64,000 nucleotides of DNA from CAYTBN01 sp964542165 (GTDB lineage Bacteria > Myxococcota_A > UBA796 > UBA9615 > CAYRNR01), in the NCBI GenBank assembly GCA_964542165.1, contig CAZITQ010000016.1:3759-67758 (forward strand), written 5' to 3'. Below the pieces are notes generated by a model. The model made no database searches. It was not told the origin of the DNA and was given only the letters and a program-made list of their open reading frames with translations. The position numbers were made by a program, and so were the translations under genes. Below, one piece after another: positions 8,004-17,305 of this stretch (positions are counted from its first letter, which is position 1; every line of letters begins with the position of its first letter).

Positions 8004-8777
8004 CTAGGGCTTGCCGTCCACGATCCGAACCGTGGCGATCGTCGACGGCCACCCGTCTTCGGGACCGGTCATGCCGTAGCGGGAGTGCTCGGCGCCGTTG
8101 GTGGAACCCTTCTTGAGGCCGTCGACCACGTCCATGCCCTCGACCACCATGCCGAACACCGCGTACTCGTCGTCCAGGTAGGACTTGTCCTGCAGCACGA
8201 TGAAGAACTGCGAGCCCGCGGAGTCGGGGGACTTCTTGCGGGCCATGGAGATGGCACCGCGGACGTTGCGCAGCTCGGGGTGGATCTCCCGCTCGATGGT
8301 CCAGCCCGGGCCGCCCGCTCCCTGGCCGTCCGGGCTGCCGCCCTGGGCCATGAAGGTGGGCAGCACCCGGTGGAAGACCGTGCCGTCGTAGAACTCCTGC
8401 TCCGCCAGTCGGATGAAGTTCTCCACCGTCTTGGGGGTCTTGTCCTTGGCGAGCTGGATCACGATCTCGCCGCCGCCCTCGACGGTGATCACCGCGTGGG
8501 GATCGGCGTACTCGCCGATCACGTGGTCCTGGCTCGGCCGCGCGGGCTTGGGCTCCTTGTCCAGGAGCTCGGGGGACGGGGCGATGTCGGCGGACGCGTC
8601 ACCGCCGTCGCCCTTGTCGGCGGCGGGCTTGGCGGGCCCGGGCTTCTCGTCACCGTCACCGGCGGCCGGCGCTTCGCCCGCGTCCGCGGCATCGGCAGAG
8701 CCGCAGGCGCCGAGGACGCCGAGCAAGAGGATCAGCAGGCCGCAGGACAACAGGATGGTCCAGTTCGTGGTGCGCAT
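8004..8777 (-). CDS. Lipoprotein cyclophilin-type peptidyl-prolyl isomerase
   Basis: 257 residues from ATG 8775-8777, preceded by GGAGGTTCCCC. The signal peptide ends in lipobox LGAC (Cys about 25), followed by an Ala/Asp/Gly-rich tether to about residue 75. The cyclophilin domain follows, with KTVENFIRLAEQEFYDGTVF, HRVLPTFMAQGGSPDGQGAG (containing the catalytic Arg and the FMxQGG motif) and ISMARKKSPDSAGSQFFI. It would isomerise prolyl bonds in exported proteins from a membrane anchor in the periplasm. It is divergently transcribed from the lipase-like gene. Confidence 0.92.
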   Translation of the reverse strand: MRTTNWTILLSCGLLILLLGVLGACGSADAADAGEAPAAGDGDEKPGPAKPAADKGDGGDASADIAPSPELLDKEPKPARPSQDHVIGEYADPHAVITVEGGGEIVIQLAKDKTPKTVENFIRLAEQEFYDGTVFHRVLPTFMAQGGSPDGQGAGGPGWTIEREIHPELRNVRGAISMARKKSPDSAGSQFFIVLQDKSYLDDEYAVFGMVVEGMDVVDGLKKGSTNGAEHSRYGMTGPEDGWPSTIATVRIVDGKP

Positions 8778-8884
8778 GGGGAACCTCCGTGTGCGTCGGA
8801 ACGCCGCCGGATTCCAGCGCAGGCCATGGGCGGCCGTCAAGGGGGGGATCGCTGCGGCCCGTCCGGCCCCCCGCGGATCTGTTG

Positions 8885-8890
8885 TATAAG
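8885..8890 (+). promoter_or_regulatory. Possible -10 element (TATAAG)
   Basis: TATAAG stands alone in a GC-rich stretch, 38 bases before the start of the lipase-like gene. It matches the sigma-70 -10 consensus at five of six positions. No convincing -35 box is visible at the right spacing, so support is limited. Confidence 0.35.
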
Positions 8891-8928
8891 GCAGGGGCGG
8901 TCCCCCGCGGGATCGCAGGAGGTGGCCC

Positions 8929-10905
8929 ATGGGGACGGCTCGCTGGTGCCTGGTGGTCTGCGCGTGGATCGCAGCGGCTCTGTGGCTCGTCGGGTGCGAC
9001 CCGGCGGGTGACGACGACGACTCGGCGGATCCGGGCCCGGACCCGATCCACGTGGACATCGACGCCGAGTGCGACAACGTCAATCCCCTGTATTGCATGC
9101 TCCCGTGGCCCTCGAGCCGTTACCTGGAGGCCGACGACACCACGAACACGGGCTGGCGGCTGGCCTACGAGCCCGAGGCCTTCCCGATGAACATCAACGA
9201 CGACGCCTTCGACGTGGAGCCCTACGCCCGCTTCGACGGATTCCCGCCGTCGGCCCAGATCCTGACGCTGTTCGACAAGCCGGTCGACGCGTCGACCCTG
9301 CCGCCGTGGAGCAACTACGACGCCTCGCTGGAGGACGGCTCCCCCACGGTGCTGCTGGACATGGAGAGCGGCGAGCGGGTGGCCCACTTCGCCGAGTTCG
9401 ACGTGCGGGCCGAGTACGACTCCGAGATCCTGCTGTACATCCGCCCGGCGAAGCGGCTCGACGAGGACCGGCGCTACGCCGTGGCCATCCGGGACCTGGA
9501 GTACACCGACGGCACACCCGTGGAGGCCAGCGAGGTCTTTGCCGCGCTGCGGGACGGGGTGATCACCGACGCCGAGCAGGTGGAGGCCCGGAGGCCGGGC
9601 TTCGAGGAGATGTTCACCGCGCTGGAGACCGCAGGAGTGGCCCGAGAGCACCTGATCCAGGCCTGGGACTTCCGCACCGCGTCCGGCGAGGCGATCTGGG
9701 GCGACCTGCTGTTCATGCGCGACGACGCGATGGACCGGCTGGACGCCGACGGCGGCGGCTGCACCGTCACCGAGGTGCAGGACGAGTACAACGAGGAGTA
9801 CTACCGGCGCATCGACGGCACGATCACCGTGCCCCTGTACATGGACAGCCCCTACGCCCCGGCGTCGCTGGTGCGGGACGCGGACGGCAACCCGTCCTAC
9901 CAGGGGGACTACGAGGTCGCCTTCGTGGCCTACATCCCGCGCTCCCTGGCCGAGCCCGGCGCCGATCCCGGGCGGCTGATGACCTACGGCCACGGCTTCT
10001 TCGGCTCCGAGGACGAGGTGGGCACCGGCTGGCTGCGGGACCAGGCCAACACCTACGGCTTCGTGACCACCGGCACCGACTGGGACGGCATGTCCGAGTA
10101 CGACGTGGCGCCCGCCGCCGCCGCCCTGGCCAACGTCAGCGAGTTCCCCCACGTGACCCAGCGGCTGATGCAGGGGGTGATCAACTTCCTGGCGTTGACC
10201 CGCACCGTGGCCGGCCTCTGCTGGGAGGATCCGGCGTTCCAGGTCAACGGCCAGACGGCCTTCGATCCCACCGAGCTCTACTACATGGGCATGAGCCAGG
10301 GGTCGATCATGGGGGCCACCACCATGGCCCTGTCCCAGGACATCGAGCGGGCCGTGCTCAACGTGGGCGCGGCCAACTACCCGCTGATGGAGAGCCGTTC
10401 GCAGAACTTCGACGAGTTCGAGCTGATCTACTCGGCCTGGTACACCGAGCGCATCGACCGGGAGTTCTACTGGTCGGTGATGGGGAGCCTGTGGGAGCAG
10501 TCGGACCCGATCACCTACCTGCCCCACCTGATCTCGGACCCGCTGCCGGGAAGCCCGGCCAAGAAGATCCTGTACCAGATCGGCCAGTACGACTCGCAGG
10601 TGTGCAACATCGCCAGCGACGTGGCCGCACGCACGGCGGGGTTCACCGAGGTACGGCCCGCGAACCACGACATCTGGGGCCTCGAGGAGGCGAGCCCGGG
10701 CACCGACGACGGCTTCGACGGCTCGGCGATCCAGTACTGGTACTGCAACGATCCCGAGAGCCCGCCGGGCAACGAGCCCCCGTCAAGCACCGAGGCCCAC
10801 GAGTGCGTCCGCCGCACCGAGACCGCCCAGATCCAGACCGACCGCTTCCTGCGCTCCGAGGGGGTGGTGATCAACCCCTGCGGGGGGGAGTGCATCCAGG
10901 AGTAG
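8929..10905 (+). CDS. Secreted lipase-like alpha/beta hydrolase lipoprotein
   Basis: 658 residues. Signal peptide with lipobox LVGC (Cys 23) and a short Asp tether. The N-terminal 300 residues look like the Ig-like N-domain of extracellular lipases, with FDKPVDASTLP and a DGTPVEASEVFAAL helix. The alpha/beta hydrolase part follows: MTYGHGFFGS forms the oxyanion region and YYMGMSQGSIMG is the nucleophile elbow (GxSxG, Ser about 459). The layout resembles VolA/Pla-1-cef type surface lipases, though the substrate is not proven. Downstream DHDIW-like (PANHDIWGL) may hold the catalytic His. A strong AGGAGGTGGCCC precedes the ATG. Confidence 0.75.
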   Translation: MGTARWCLVVCAWIAAALWLVGCDPAGDDDDSADPGPDPIHVDIDAECDNVNPLYCMLPWPSSRYLEADDTTNTGWRLAYEPEAFPMNINDDAFDVEPYARFDGFPPSAQILTLFDKPVDASTLPPWSNYDASLEDGSPTVLLDMESGERVAHFAEFDVRAEYDSEILLYIRPAKRLDEDRRYAVAIRDLEYTDGTPVEASEVFAALRDGVITDAEQVEARRPGFEEMFTALETAGVAREHLIQAWDFRTASGEAIWGDLLFMRDDAMDRLDADGGGCTVTEVQDEYNEEYYRRIDGTITVPLYMDSPYAPASLVRDADGNPSYQGDYEVAFVAYIPRSLAEPGADPGRLMTYGHGFFGSEDEVGTGWLRDQANTYGFVTTGTDWDGMSEYDVAPAAAALANVSEFPHVTQRLMQGVINFLALTRTVAGLCWEDPAFQVNGQTAFDPTELYYMGMSQGSIMGATTMALSQDIERAVLNVGAANYPLMESRSQNFDEFELIYSAWYTERIDREFYWSVMGSLWEQSDPITYLPHLISDPLPGSPAKKILYQIGQYDSQVCNIASDVAARTAGFTEVRPANHDIWGLEEASPGTDDGFDGSAIQYWYCNDPESPPGNEPPSSTEAHECVRRTETAQIQTDRFLRSEGVVINPCGGECIQE

Positions 10906-10950
10906 CGCGCCCGCTGCGCTGCGTCACCGTCCGGTGTTCAGGCCCCGGCT

Positions 10951-12437
10951 TCAGCCTCCGAAGCGCTCCAGGATCAGATCCGCGGAGATGATGCCCGACT
11001 GGTAGATGGTCGGTAGCCCGCTGCCGGGGTGGGTGCCGCCGCCGACCAGGTAGCAGCGGTCGAACTCCTCGTAGGCGTTGTGGGGCCGCCAGTACAGCAT
11101 CTGGTCCACGCTGTGGGCCAGGTTGAACACGGCGCCCTCGTAGACGCTCATGTCGTCCTCCCAGTGGGTCGGTGTGTGGACCGCCTCGGCAACGATGTGC
11201 TGCCGCAGATCCGTCAGCCCGGCCCGCTGCTCCATGGCGTCGAGGATCTTCTCTCGGTAGGCCGGCAGCGTCCGGTCCCAGTCGATGTGGCTGCGGTTGT
11301 TGGGGACCGGCACCAGCACGTACAGGGTGGACTGCCCCTCGGGGGCCAGGGTGTCGTCGGTGACGCAGGCGTTCTGGATGTAGAACGACATGTCGTCGGA
11401 CAGCACCAGCTGGTCGGCGATCTCGCGGACGTTGGCCTCGTAGTCCCGGGCGAAGAAGATGTTGTGGTGCGGCATGTCGTACTGCTTGTCCACGCCGAAG
11501 TAGAACATCAGGATCGAGCAGGACAGGCCGGCCTTGCTCAGCTTCATCGGGGTCCAGCGCTTCAGCTGGTTCGGATCGACCAGGTGGGTCATGGCGTGGC
11601 CGAAGTCGGCATTGAGCACCACGGCGTCCCCGCGTTCCTCCTCACCGCCCAAAAGCCGCACGCCCCGGGCCGCCCCCCCTCGACGAGCACCTTCTCGATG
11701 GGCGTGTCCAGGTGGATCGTCCCCCCCTCCTCCTCGACGACCTTGGCCATCGCCGAGCAGATGGCGTTGAGCCCACCGATGGGGTGGTGGACGCCGCCGC
11801 TGTGCTCCACGTAGGAGATGATCGAGAACGTCGCCGGGCAGTTCCACGGCGACATGCCCAGGTACTTGGCCTGGAAGGTGAACGCCAGCTTGAGCGGATC
11901 GGGGTCGAAGTACCGCCCCAGGTGGCGAAACAGGCTCTTGTGGGCGTCCAGGTAGGGCAGGGCGCGCATCAGCTGCAGGCGGGCGAAGTCCCGGGGACCG
12001 CCGTAGGGGACCGCCAGGCAGGGGAACAGCTTGTCGAACTTCTTGGCCTCGTACTTCATGTACTTCTGGAACGCCCGGTACTGGCCCGGCCACAGGCGCT
12101 CGATCTGCTCTTGCATCGACGCCTGGTCGCTGCAGGGCAGGAACTCGCTGCCGTCGTCGTAGATCAGCCGGTAGAACGGCTCGAGCCGCCGCATATCCAG
12201 GTAATCGCTCACCCGGCGCCCGGTGCGGGCGAACACGTCCTCGAGGATCCACGGCATCATCAGGAAGGTGGGGCCGATGTCGAAGGCGAAGTCCCCCACC
12301 TCCAGGCGGCCGTTGCGGCCCCCCACCCGATCCTGCTTCTCGAATACCTGCACGTCGTGGCCCTTGGCGGCCAGGATCATGGCGGCAGCCAGCCCTCCGG
12401 GGCCCGCGCCCACCACGTTGATGCGTGCTCGGGTCAT
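10951..12437 (-). CDS. Carotenoid desaturase/oxygenase (CrtI/CrtN/CrtP family), frameshifted
   Basis: The coding sequence is split between two frames. The 5' part starts at ATG 12435-12437 with INVVGAGPGGLAAAM (FAD-binding GxGxxG) and runs to PIEKVLVEGG. The 3' part resumes in another frame with AARGVRLLGG and ends CYLVGGGTHPGSGLPTIYQ, the C-terminal FAD motif of the family. The break coincides with a run of seven C on the plus strand (11673-11679); eight would restore a 495-residue protein of normal length. Its start overlaps the stop of the upstream desaturase gene as ATGA. Either a sequencing/assembly error or a recent inactivation. Substrate is probably an acyclic carotene. Confidence 0.85.
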
Positions 12438-13957
12438 GGTGTCGTCCCTTTCCCAGCCCCGGAGGGCCGTCCCAGCTCCCGTCCCACGCGGTCGGCCACG
12501 GACTGGCCGCACAGGGTCACCATCGGGGTTCCGCCCCCGGGGTTCACGCTGCCTCCGACGAAGAAGAGGTTGCGGTAGCGGGCGCTCGTCTTGGGCGCCT
12601 TGAGCGCGAAGTTGCGGCGGCGGTTGGACACCACGCCGTAGATCGATCCCTTGTTGGAGTAGTACATGCGCTGCAGGTCGTCGGGCACCAGCACGTGCTC
12701 GGTGACGATGTGCTTGCGCAGATCGGTCAGCCCCATCCGCTCCAGCTTGTCGTAGACCCGCTCCTTGAGCGCGTCGTAGTCGCCGGGGCCGAAGGGCGGG
12801 TCCTGGATGTAGGGGATGTGGGGCAGGATCTTGATGATGTCGTGCCCCTCCGGTGCGATGTCGCGGTTGGTGGCCGTGGGGCGCACCAGGTAGATCGTCG
12901 GGTCGTCTGGCAGCTGCTTCTTGCGGTGGATCTGGGCCAGGAACCCTTCGAGATCCCTCGAGAAGAAGAAGTTGTGGTGCTCCAGCTGGTCGTAGATCGT
13001 GTCCACGCCCAGGTGGACCACCAGTCCCGAGGCCGCGGGCTCGTAGAGCAGCTCGTACTTCTTGAGGAACAGCCCGCCCTCGTCCAGCAGCGACCTGTAG
13101 GCCGGGATGACCTCCATGTTGGAGACCACCGCGTCCGCCTCGACCCGCGTCCCGTCGGCCAGCTCGACGCCGGTGACCCGGTCGCCGTCGCGGGGGATCC
13201 GGACCACCTCGGCGCCCAGGTGGACCTCGACGCCCAGCTCCTCGAGCAGCCGGCGGTAGCCGCGGGCGAGGTTGTACATCCCGCCGCGCACGTACCACAG
13301 GCCGAATCCCAGCTGGGAGTAGGGCAGCAGGTTGAGCATCGCCGGGGCGTCGAAGCAGGACGATCCGACGTACTTGATGAAGAACCCCAGCATGTCGCGC
13401 AGGTGGGGCTCGTCCACGTGGCGCGCGATCCCGGCGGACATGGTCGACAGCAGGTCGGTTCCCGAGAACACCTCACGGGCGCCGTGGCCCCGGGCGATCT
13501 CGGCCACCCCGTCCGAGCCCCGCTCCATGTAGGCGTGTTCGGAGAACCGGTACAGCCGCCGGGAATACTCCATGAAGGCCCAGTAGCCCTCGCCGGCGTC
13601 CCCGAGCTTGTCCAGCTCGGCCTCCATCCGGGCCATGTCCGGGTGCAGGTCCAGGACCGTGCCGTCCTCCCAGAAGCTGCGCCACTGGGGCTGGAGCTCC
13701 ACCAGCTCGACGTAGTCCTCCATCCGGCGGCCGGCACGTTCCCAGACCGCCCGGAACAGCTGGGGCAGGATGATGATCGAGGGCCCGAGGTCGAACTCGA
13801 ACCCGTCCTGGCGCATCAGGTTGAGCTTGCCGCCGATGCGATCGTTCTTCTCGTAGACCGAGACGTCGAACCCGTCCGCCGCCAGACAGGCCGCCGCCGA
13901 GAGCCCGCCGAGCCCCGCCCCGATGACCGCCACCTTCTCCGTCCGTTTTCGACTCAT
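12434..13957 (-). CDS. Carotenoid desaturase/oxygenase (CrtI/CrtN/CrtP family)
   Basis: 507 residues, full length for phytoene desaturase-type flavoproteins. The N-terminus VAVIGAGLGGLSAAACLAA is the dinucleotide-binding fold, followed by VYEKNDRIGGKLN and a FDLGPS motif. The C-terminus NLFFVGGSVNPGGGTPMV closes the FAD site. Such enzymes dehydrogenate or oxidise acyclic carotenes at the membrane surface. A second paralogue overlaps it downstream and an aldehyde dehydrogenase lies 18 bases upstream. Two desaturase-like proteins plus an aldehyde dehydrogenase is the core of C30 carotenoid-acid pathways (CrtN, CrtP, AldH). Myxobacterial CrtIa/CrtIb pairs are the alternative. No phytoene or dehydrosqualene synthase is in the window. 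Confidence 0.88.
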   Translation of the reverse strand: MSRKRTEKVAVIGAGLGGLSAAACLAADGFDVSVYEKNDRIGGKLNLMRQDGFEFDLGPSIIILPQLFRAVWERAGRRMEDYVELVELQPQWRSFWEDGTVLDLHPDMARMEAELDKLGDAGEGYWAFMEYSRRLYRFSEHAYMERGSDGVAEIARGHGAREVFSGTDLLSTMSAGIARHVDEPHLRDMLGFFIKYVGSSCFDAPAMLNLLPYSQLGFGLWYVRGGMYNLARGYRRLLEELGVEVHLGAEVVRIPRDGDRVTGVELADGTRVEADAVVSNMEVIPAYRSLLDEGGLFLKKYELLYEPAASGLVVHLGVDTIYDQLEHHNFFFSRDLEGFLAQIHRKKQLPDDPTIYLVRPTATNRDIAPEGHDIIKILPHIPYIQDPPFGPGDYDALKERVYDKLERMGLTDLRKHIVTEHVLVPDDLQRMYYSNKGSIYGVVSNRRRNFALKAPKTSARYRNLFFVGGSVNPGGGTPMVTLCGQSVADRVGRELGRPSGAGKGTTP

Positions 13958-13975
13958 GGAGTCCTCTCCAGCCTC

Positions 13976-15520
13976 TCAGCGGAGCCGGTCCAGGAGGCCC
14001 GACACGCCCCCGCCCACCCCGTCCACCAGCGCCCGCGCCCGCCGCAGGGAAGGTCGGGCGGATCCGTACATCAACTTCGTCAACGCCTTGACCGCGGTGT
14101 AGCCCGAGGCCCTGTGCGGGAACCAGTTGATCTCCCGCTTGCCCACACCGTCGTGGATCTGCACCGCCTTGGTCCGGGTGAACCCCAGCAACCCCTCGGG
14201 GCCGTGGTAACGGCCGAAGCCGCTGTGGCGCGTCCCGCCGAAGGGCAGCTCCGGGTGGGCGATGACCTTGATCACGTCGTTGATCGCGCAGCCCCCGCTG
14301 ACCAGGGCCGCGGCCACCCTCCGGGCCCGGTCCAGGTCCCGGGTCCACACGCTGGCTTGGAGGCCATAGGGCGAGTCGTTGGCCAGGGCGACGGCCTCGG
14401 CCTCGTCGGAGAACGGCATCACCGGCATCACCGGGCCGAAGGTCTCCTCGCGCATCACGGCCATGGAGTGATCCACGTCCCGCAGGACCACGGGGTGGCG
14501 GTAGGCGCCGTCCCGTCGCAGGGGGGTGGTGGAGGTCGCGCCCCGCTCCAGGGCGTCGTCGACGTGGGCCTCGATCACCTCGTGCTGGGACGGGTGGATG
14601 ATCGGCCCCAGGTCGACCCCCCGGCCGGTGCCGACGCGCAGCTCGGCGGTGCGCCGCGTGACCCGTTCGATGAACTCCTCGTAGATCCCCCGCTGGACGT
14701 AGACCCGCTCCACGGACGCGCAGACCTGGCCGGCGTTGGTGAAGGCGCCGTAGACCGCCCCCTCCACGGCCCGCGCGAGGTGGGCGTCGTCGAACACGAT
14801 CATCGGGTCCTTGCCCCCCAGCTCCAGCTCCAGGGGGACCAGGTTCTCGGCCGCGCTGCGCATCACGGCTCTGCCGGTCTCCACGCTGCCGGTGAAGAAG
14901 ATCCGGTCGGGCGCCGCATCCACCAGGGCCGCGCCCGTCTCGGGTCCGCCCTGGAGCACCTGCAGGACGCCGTCGGGGAGACCCGCACGGGAGGCCAGGT
15001 CGCCGATGAACGCGCCCACCGACGGCGTGACCTCCGACGGCTTGAGCAGCACCGCGTTGCCCGCCGCCAGGGCGGTCGCCACCGGCACCAGCGCCAGCTG
15101 CAGGGGGTAGTTCCAGGGCGCGAACACCGCCACCGCGCCGTAGGGCTCGTGCCAGACCTCGTACTCGCTGCCCGGGGAGAGCAGGCTCCGTCCCCGCCGC
15201 TGGGGGGCCAGGACCTCGGCCGAGTGGTCCTCCAGGTAGCGGATCATCTCGATGCAGGGGTAGACCTCGCTGGTGAGGGCGTCCAGGTCGGGCTTGCCGG
15301 TGGCCTCGGTGACCCGCTCCACCGCGCCGTCCAGGTCCCTCACGAGCAGCCGGCGTATCTTCCGCAGCACCTCGATCCGGGAGGCCACGGAGGTCGCGGC
15401 CCAGCGGGCGGCCGCCTCGCGGGATCGCGCGACCGCGGAGACGACCGCGTCGGCGTCGGCGCTTTCGAAGGCCCCGACGGACTCGCCGGTCACGGGATGA
15501 ATGGAGGGAAGTACGGCCAC
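13976..15520 (-). CDS. Aldehyde dehydrogenase, probably carotenoid-aldehyde type
   Basis: 514 residues with GTG start (15518-15520) after GGGGGGCC. Family landmarks: FAPWNYPLQLALVPVATALA (NAD-site strand and PWN), KPSEVTP, FTGSVETGRAVM, catalytic Glu in LELGGKDPMIV and catalytic Cys in NAGQVCASVERVYV. The C-terminal LPFGGTRHSGFGRYHG matches class 3-like enzymes that act on hydrophobic aldehydes. Because it lies between ribA and two carotenoid flavoproteins in one operon, oxidation of a carotenoid aldehyde to the acid is a reasonable inference. A general fatty aldehyde role remains possible. Confidence 0.9.
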   Translation of the reverse strand: MAVLPSIHPVTGESVGAFESADADAVVSAVARSREAAARWAATSVASRIEVLRKIRRLLVRDLDGAVERVTEATGKPDLDALTSEVYPCIEMIRYLEDHSAEVLAPQRRGRSLLSPGSEYEVWHEPYGAVAVFAPWNYPLQLALVPVATALAAGNAVLLKPSEVTPSVGAFIGDLASRAGLPDGVLQVLQGGPETGAALVDAAPDRIFFTGSVETGRAVMRSAAENLVPLELELGGKDPMIVFDDAHLARAVEGAVYGAFTNAGQVCASVERVYVQRGIYEEFIERVTRRTAELRVGTGRGVDLGPIIHPSQHEVIEAHVDDALERGATSTTPLRRDGAYRHPVVLRDVDHSMAVMREETFGPVMPVMPFSDEAEAVALANDSPYGLQASVWTRDLDRARRVAAALVSGGCAINDVIKVIAHPELPFGGTRHSGFGRYHGPEGLLGFTRTKAVQIHDGVGKREINWFPHRASGYTAVKALTKLMYGSARPSLRRARALVDGVGGGVSGLLDRLR

Positions 15521-15532
15521 GGCCCCCCGAAC

Positions 15533-16264
15533 TTAGGTCTCCTCCATCCCCTCGACCAGGATGTTCTCCCCCTGTTCCTGCAGATGGGGCTTGTTGGCGA
15601 AGTCGATGAAGTGCCCCGAGCGGGCCGCCTTGGTCTCCAGGTAGAACTGATTGTGCTCGTTGGGCGGGAGGATGTGGGGGATGCGATCGGTGATCTTCAC
15701 CCCGAACTCGGCCAGCTGGCCGACCTTGTTGGGGTTGTTGGTCATCAGCCGGATCGAGGCCACGCCCAGGCTGTGCAGCATGTGGGCCGCCACCGAATAG
15801 TCCCGCTCGTCGTCCCGGAACCCCAGCGCCAGGTTGGCCTCCACCGTGTCCAGGCCCCGGTCCTGCAGGGCGTAGGCCCGGATCTTGTTGGCCAGGCCGA
15901 TGCCGCGGCCCTCCTGGCGCATGTACAGCACCAGCCCCCGGTCCAGCTGGCCGATGGCCCGCAGGGAGGTCTCCAGCTGGTCCCGGCAGTCGCAACGCAG
16001 GGATCCCAGCACGTCTCCGGTGAGGCACTCGGAGTGCAGGCGGGTGGGCACGTGGTGCGCGCCCACCACGTCGCCGTGCACGATCGCGACGTGGTCCTTA
16101 CCGTCCCGGTTGTTCCAGAACGCCACGATCCGGAAGTCCCCGAACCGCGACGGAAGATCCGCGACGCCCACGACCCGCACGCAGACACGCCCGATCCCGA
16201 ACCCCTCGCATTCGTGCTCCCGGTCTCGGGCGACCAGGTCGTCCAGTTGCATGACCGTGTCCAT
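15533..16264 (-). CDS. ribA: GTP cyclohydrolase II (stand-alone RibA)
   Basis: 243 residues from ATG 16262-16264; the open frame extends upstream but overlaps the previous gene and is excluded. The zinc site is HSECLTGDVLGSLRCDCRDQ (three Cys), followed by the catalytic YMRQEGRGIGLANKIRAYAL and the GTP-binding NNPNKVGQL. It converts GTP to the first riboflavin precursor. There is no fused RibB domain. It starts 2 bases after the renalase-like gene and ends 12 bases before the aldehyde dehydrogenase, so it is co-transcribed with three flavoproteins. That suggests dedicated flavin supply for this pathway. Confidence 0.95.
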   Translation of the reverse strand: MDTVMQLDDLVARDREHECEGFGIGRVCVRVVGVADLPSRFGDFRIVAFWNNRDGKDHVAIVHGDVVGAHHVPTRLHSECLTGDVLGSLRCDCRDQLETSLRAIGQLDRGLVLYMRQEGRGIGLANKIRAYALQDRGLDTVEANLALGFRDDERDYSVAAHMLHSLGVASIRLMTNNPNKVGQLAEFGVKITDRIPHILPPNEHNQFYLETKAARSGHFIDFANKPHLQEQGENILVEGMEET

Positions 16265-16266
16265 CG

Positions 16267-17286
16267 TCACTCCTCGTCCAGCAGGCGCGTGGCCAGGTGA
16301 TCGCCGCTCAGGTAGGAAGCCTGGATCCCGCCCCCGGGGGCGAACACGTCGCCGGCCAGGCCCAGGCGGGCGCCCGCCTTGCCCCGGATCAGCAGGGGGC
16401 TCGTCAGCTCGTTGCCCCGGTCGACCCGGGCGTAGGTCCAGCGGTGGCTGGAGTGCTGCCGGGGCGTTGCCGCCCAGCTGCCCAGCAGATCGCCCGCGGC
16501 GGCCAGGATGCCGGTGCTCCATTCTTCCTCGGGCACTCCCAGGTGCTCGCGGGACCAGCGGGGTTCCGCCTGGAACACCAGGGCCAGCGCCCGCGGCTCG
16601 GGGCGCTTGGCCGAGTCGTGGGCCACCAGCGTCAGGACCTCCGACGCCTCGGGGTAGCGGACATCGAAGTCGGGGACCGGGGCGTCGTCGCCGTACATCC
16701 CGATCACGGTCAGGCAGGGCAGGGAGGAGAACATCCCCAGCAGCGCCCGCGCGGTCTCGATCTCACCACCTCCGCCGACCTGATCGAGCAGCGCCAGGCT
16801 CTGCTCCAGGGCAAGGGCGAGGACCACGTCGGGGGCGCTGATCTCCTCGCCGCCGGCCAGACGCAGGGTCCAGCTTCCGGGCCCGGGGACGATGCGCTCC
16901 ACGGTCGTGCGCAGCCGCACGTCGAGGCCCCGGGCCAGGTGTCGGGGGAAGGCGGAGAGCCCGTCGGCCCGGGCCGTCCGGCGCTCCCCCGGAACGAAGG
17001 CGTCGGGCTGGCAGGGCTTGCCCGAGCCGCGCACGCGACGGGGCCAGCCGCCGAGTCGAGCCGCGTCCCCGAGTTCGTCGAGCGCCGCCAGGAACGCGGG
17101 CTGGCGCCCGTGGAGGAACATCGGCCCCAGGTCCACCGGCTGGTCGTCGATTCGCCGCGTCGCACAGCGGCCGCCGACGCCCCGCGCTCGATCCACGATC
17201 ACGACGTTGCGACCGGCGCCCGACAGCCTGCGGGCACACTGCAAGCCGGCCACCCCGGCACCGACCACGATCACGTCTGCGTGCAT
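16267..17286 (-). CDS. Renalase-like FAD/NAD(P)-binding amine oxidase-family protein
   Basis: 339 residues from ATG 17284-17286 (a 13-codon upstream extension is possible but less likely). It opens with ADVIVVGAGVAGLQCARRLS and VVIVDRARGVGGRCATRRI, followed by DLGPMFLHGRQPAFLAAL. This is the arrangement of renalase-type flavoproteins, with the GGR(C/M) motif contacting FAD. The C-terminal LGLAGDVFAPGGGIQASYLS closes the FAD site. First gene of the five-gene minus-strand operon. Bacterial renalases oxidise isomeric dihydronicotinamides; whether this protein does that or acts on a carotenoid is unknown. Confidence 0.82.
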   Translation of the reverse strand: MHADVIVVGAGVAGLQCARRLSGAGRNVVIVDRARGVGGRCATRRIDDQPVDLGPMFLHGRQPAFLAALDELGDAARLGGWPRRVRGSGKPCQPDAFVPGERRTARADGLSAFPRHLARGLDVRLRTTVERIVPGPGSWTLRLAGGEEISAPDVVLALALEQSLALLDQVGGGGEIETARALLGMFSSLPCLTVIGMYGDDAPVPDFDVRYPEASEVLTLVAHDSAKRPEPRALALVFQAEPRWSREHLGVPEEEWSTGILAAAGDLLGSWAATPRQHSSHRWTYARVDRGNELTSPLLIRGKAGARLGLAGDVFAPGGGIQASYLSGDHLATRLLDEE

Positions 17287-17305
17287 GAGGTCCACCCCAG
17301 AAGGT

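Noticed and set aside
11673..11679. The C7 run as a programmed ribosomal frameshift
   Set aside because: There is no slippery heptamer of the known type, no downstream stimulatory structure that I can see, and family members need a single full-length product. An indel is simpler.
12425..16300. A very long open frame on the plus strand opposite the aldehyde dehydrogenase, ribA and desaturase genes
   Set aside because: Its translation is low-complexity (Gly/Val/His/Arg-rich), has no motif and covers genes with clear domains. It is a GC-driven shadow of the minus-strand codons. The same applies to long minus-strand frames opposite 24500-33200.
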